Assembly: GCA_900313405.1 (NCBI GenBank)
Contig: OMQY01000174.1
Coordinates: 1-16,875, forward strand
Direction: 5' to 3'
Source: an uncultured Eubacteriales bacterium
GTDB taxonomy: Bacteria; Bacillota_A; Clostridia; Saccharofermentanales; Saccharofermentanaceae
DNA: 16,875 nt
In this document: piece after piece, positions 16,073-16,875 of the stretch
Numbering within the stretch: position 1 is the first letter of the stretch
Layout of the letters: each line of letters opens with the position of its first letter
Program-made: the position numbers and the translations under genes
The notes under the pieces: generated by a model
Told to the model about the DNA's origin: nothing
What the model saw: only the letters and a program-made list of their open reading frames with translations
Database searches by the model: none

Positions 16073-16411
16073 ATGAAGACGGCAAAAGAATTTTTTGACA
16101 AGATGAGGAATGATCAGGACTTCGCAGTGAAGATTTGCGATGAACTGATAACAAAAAGAGATGCGGGAGCAAAGGATTACTATGAGACAATAATCCCGAC
16201 GGCCGCTGAGAACGGGTACGAAGTAACTCGGGCAGATATAGATGATATTCTATCTGTTTCCGGAGAGGAAATGAGTGAAGAAGAACTTGGAAAGGTTGCA
16301 GGAGGAACATCCTGCATAGCAGCGACTGCTGCACTTATTATATCTTCAGTCATATCTGTAGCGATATCTCTTCCTGTTGTTACTATCACTGTAAAAGAAA
16401 CGAGATCTTGA
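16073..16411 (+). CDS. Nif11-like leader precursor peptide 5 (TSC core)
   Basis: A 112-residue precursor: a 78-residue leader (MKTAKEFFDKMRNDQDF to EMSEEELGKVAGG, with a Cys at leader position 22) and the longest core, 34 residues, starting TSCIAATAAL. The core has one Cys at position 3, 11 Ser/Thr, a hydrophobic stretch rich in Ile and Ser, and a charged end (VKETRS). Its first 26 bases are identical to those of precursor 1, although the genes are 1.4 kb apart. AGGAG lies just upstream in a 62-nt gap that is longer than those between the other precursors. The radical SAM gene follows 40 nt after its stop. Confidence 0.9.
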   Translation: MKTAKEFFDKMRNDQDFAVKICDELITKRDAGAKDYYETIIPTAAENGYEVTRADIDDILSVSGEEMSEEELGKVAGGTSCIAATAALIISSVISVAISLPVVTITVKETRS

Positions 16412-16451
16412 TACTATTAGTACAATAGGATTGAGAGCAGCTCATCTAAGT

Positions 16452-16875
16452 ATGGAAGAAAAAAGGTCATTAAGAGAGAATCCGGAGGGATTATTCGGGA
16501 TACAGTGGCATATAACCGATAACTGTGATCAGCGGTGCAGCCATTGCTATATTTTCGCTGAGGATAATCACAAGCCTCTTGTAAGTATGGACTTCGATCA
16601 GATGAATGAGGTCCTCGATAAAGTGGAGGCATTTACGTCTAAGCTCGACATGCGTCCCAACTTTGCCATAACGGGCGGTGATCCTATACTGAATCCCGAT
16701 TTCTGGAAGCTTGCCGAACTGCTGAAGAGCAGGGGGCACAAGTTCGCGATAATGGGCAATCCTTTCCATCTGACGCCGGATATATTGGCAAGGCTTAAGG
16801 AATGCGGGTGTATAGCATACCAGCTTTCCGTCGACGGAATGGAAGAGACACATGATAAGATCCGGAGACCCGGAA
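16452..16875 (+). CDS. Radical SAM peptide-modifying enzyme, N-terminal part (runs off the window)
   Basis: The frame from ATG 16452 stays open to the window end, giving 141 residues of a longer protein. After MEEKRSLRENPEGLFGIQWH it carries the [4Fe-4S] motif CDQRCSHCY (Cys25, Cys29, Cys32, spacing CX3CX2C), the SAM-binding glycine block ITGGDP (73-78), AIMGNPFHLTPD, and QLSVDGMEETHDKIRRPG, the usual fourth-strand motif of SPASM-type radical SAM enzymes. The style recalls peptide maturases of the ACGX or CXXX-repeat type, from memory only; the C-terminal domain that would settle this is outside the window. It follows precursor 5 by 40 nt with no terminator, so it is probably co-transcribed with the precursors. 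No strong ribosome binding site is seen; a TTG at 16431 is a weaker alternative start. Confidence 0.88.
   Translation, partial: MEEKRSLRENPEGLFGIQWHITDNCDQRCSHCYIFAEDNHKPLVSMDFDQMNEVLDKVEAFTSKLDMRPNFAITGGDPILNPDFWKLAELLKSRGHKFAIMGNPFHLTPDILARLKECGCIAYQLSVDGMEETHDKIRRPG

Noticed and set aside
14647..16411. Splicease-type (X-Y-G) substrates, as known for some Nif11-leader peptides
   Set aside because: None of the five cores contains a Tyr-Gly pair, so the known beta-amino-acid splicing reaction has no target here.
14647..16411. Tandem similar blocks considered as a CRISPR array or simple repeat
   Set aside because: The similarity is protein-coding, about 340 bp per unit, with the leader conserved and the core variable. 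There are no short identical repeats with even spacers.

Overview
The window looks like chromosomal DNA from a low-to-mid GC Gram-positive anaerobe, most likely a gut or rumen member of the Clostridia (Bacillota). The reasons are two lipobox-bearing lipoproteins, strong AGGAG-type ribosome binding sites, TATAAT promoters, and a Na+/alanine (AGCS) symporter. The finer taxonomy cannot be read from the sequence. No rRNA, tRNA, CRISPR array or insertion sequence is visible.

Positions 1-6649 are mixed housekeeping and accessory genes. In order: the 3' end of a CPBP-family membrane protease, an L,D-transpeptidase lipoprotein, a small unknown protein, a GNAT-nitroreductase fusion, a GNAT remnant cut off where it meets a convergent AGCS symporter gene, a divergent beta-lactamase-fold serine hydrolase lipoprotein, and a convergent unknown 140-residue protein.

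Positions 6650-16875 hold a ribosomally made peptide (RiPP) cluster, all on the + strand and running off the right edge. It contains a short HlyD-like secretion protein, two ABC transporters of the NHLM type (the first with an intact C39 leader peptidase), a class II lanthipeptide synthetase (LanM), an internal promoter, five tandem precursor peptides with Nif11-like leaders, and a radical SAM enzyme that is cut by the window end. The expected flow is: LanM dehydrates Ser/Thr in the cores, the C39 peptidase removes a leader ending in Gly-Gly, and the transporter complex exports the product. The radical SAM enzyme may add a second modification.

The unusual part is the chemistry. The LanM dehydratase half keeps its recognisable catalytic motifs, but the LanC-like cyclase half appears to have lost every zinc ligand and has no Cys in its last 192 residues. 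The five cores match this loss: four have one Cys (always third after Gly-Gly), one has none, and all are very hydrophobic and rich in Ser/Thr. Every leader is exactly 78 residues long. The cluster is therefore a candidate for a 'dehydrate but do not cyclise' (or single-ring) LanM pathway, possibly combined with radical SAM chemistry, making membrane-active peptides.
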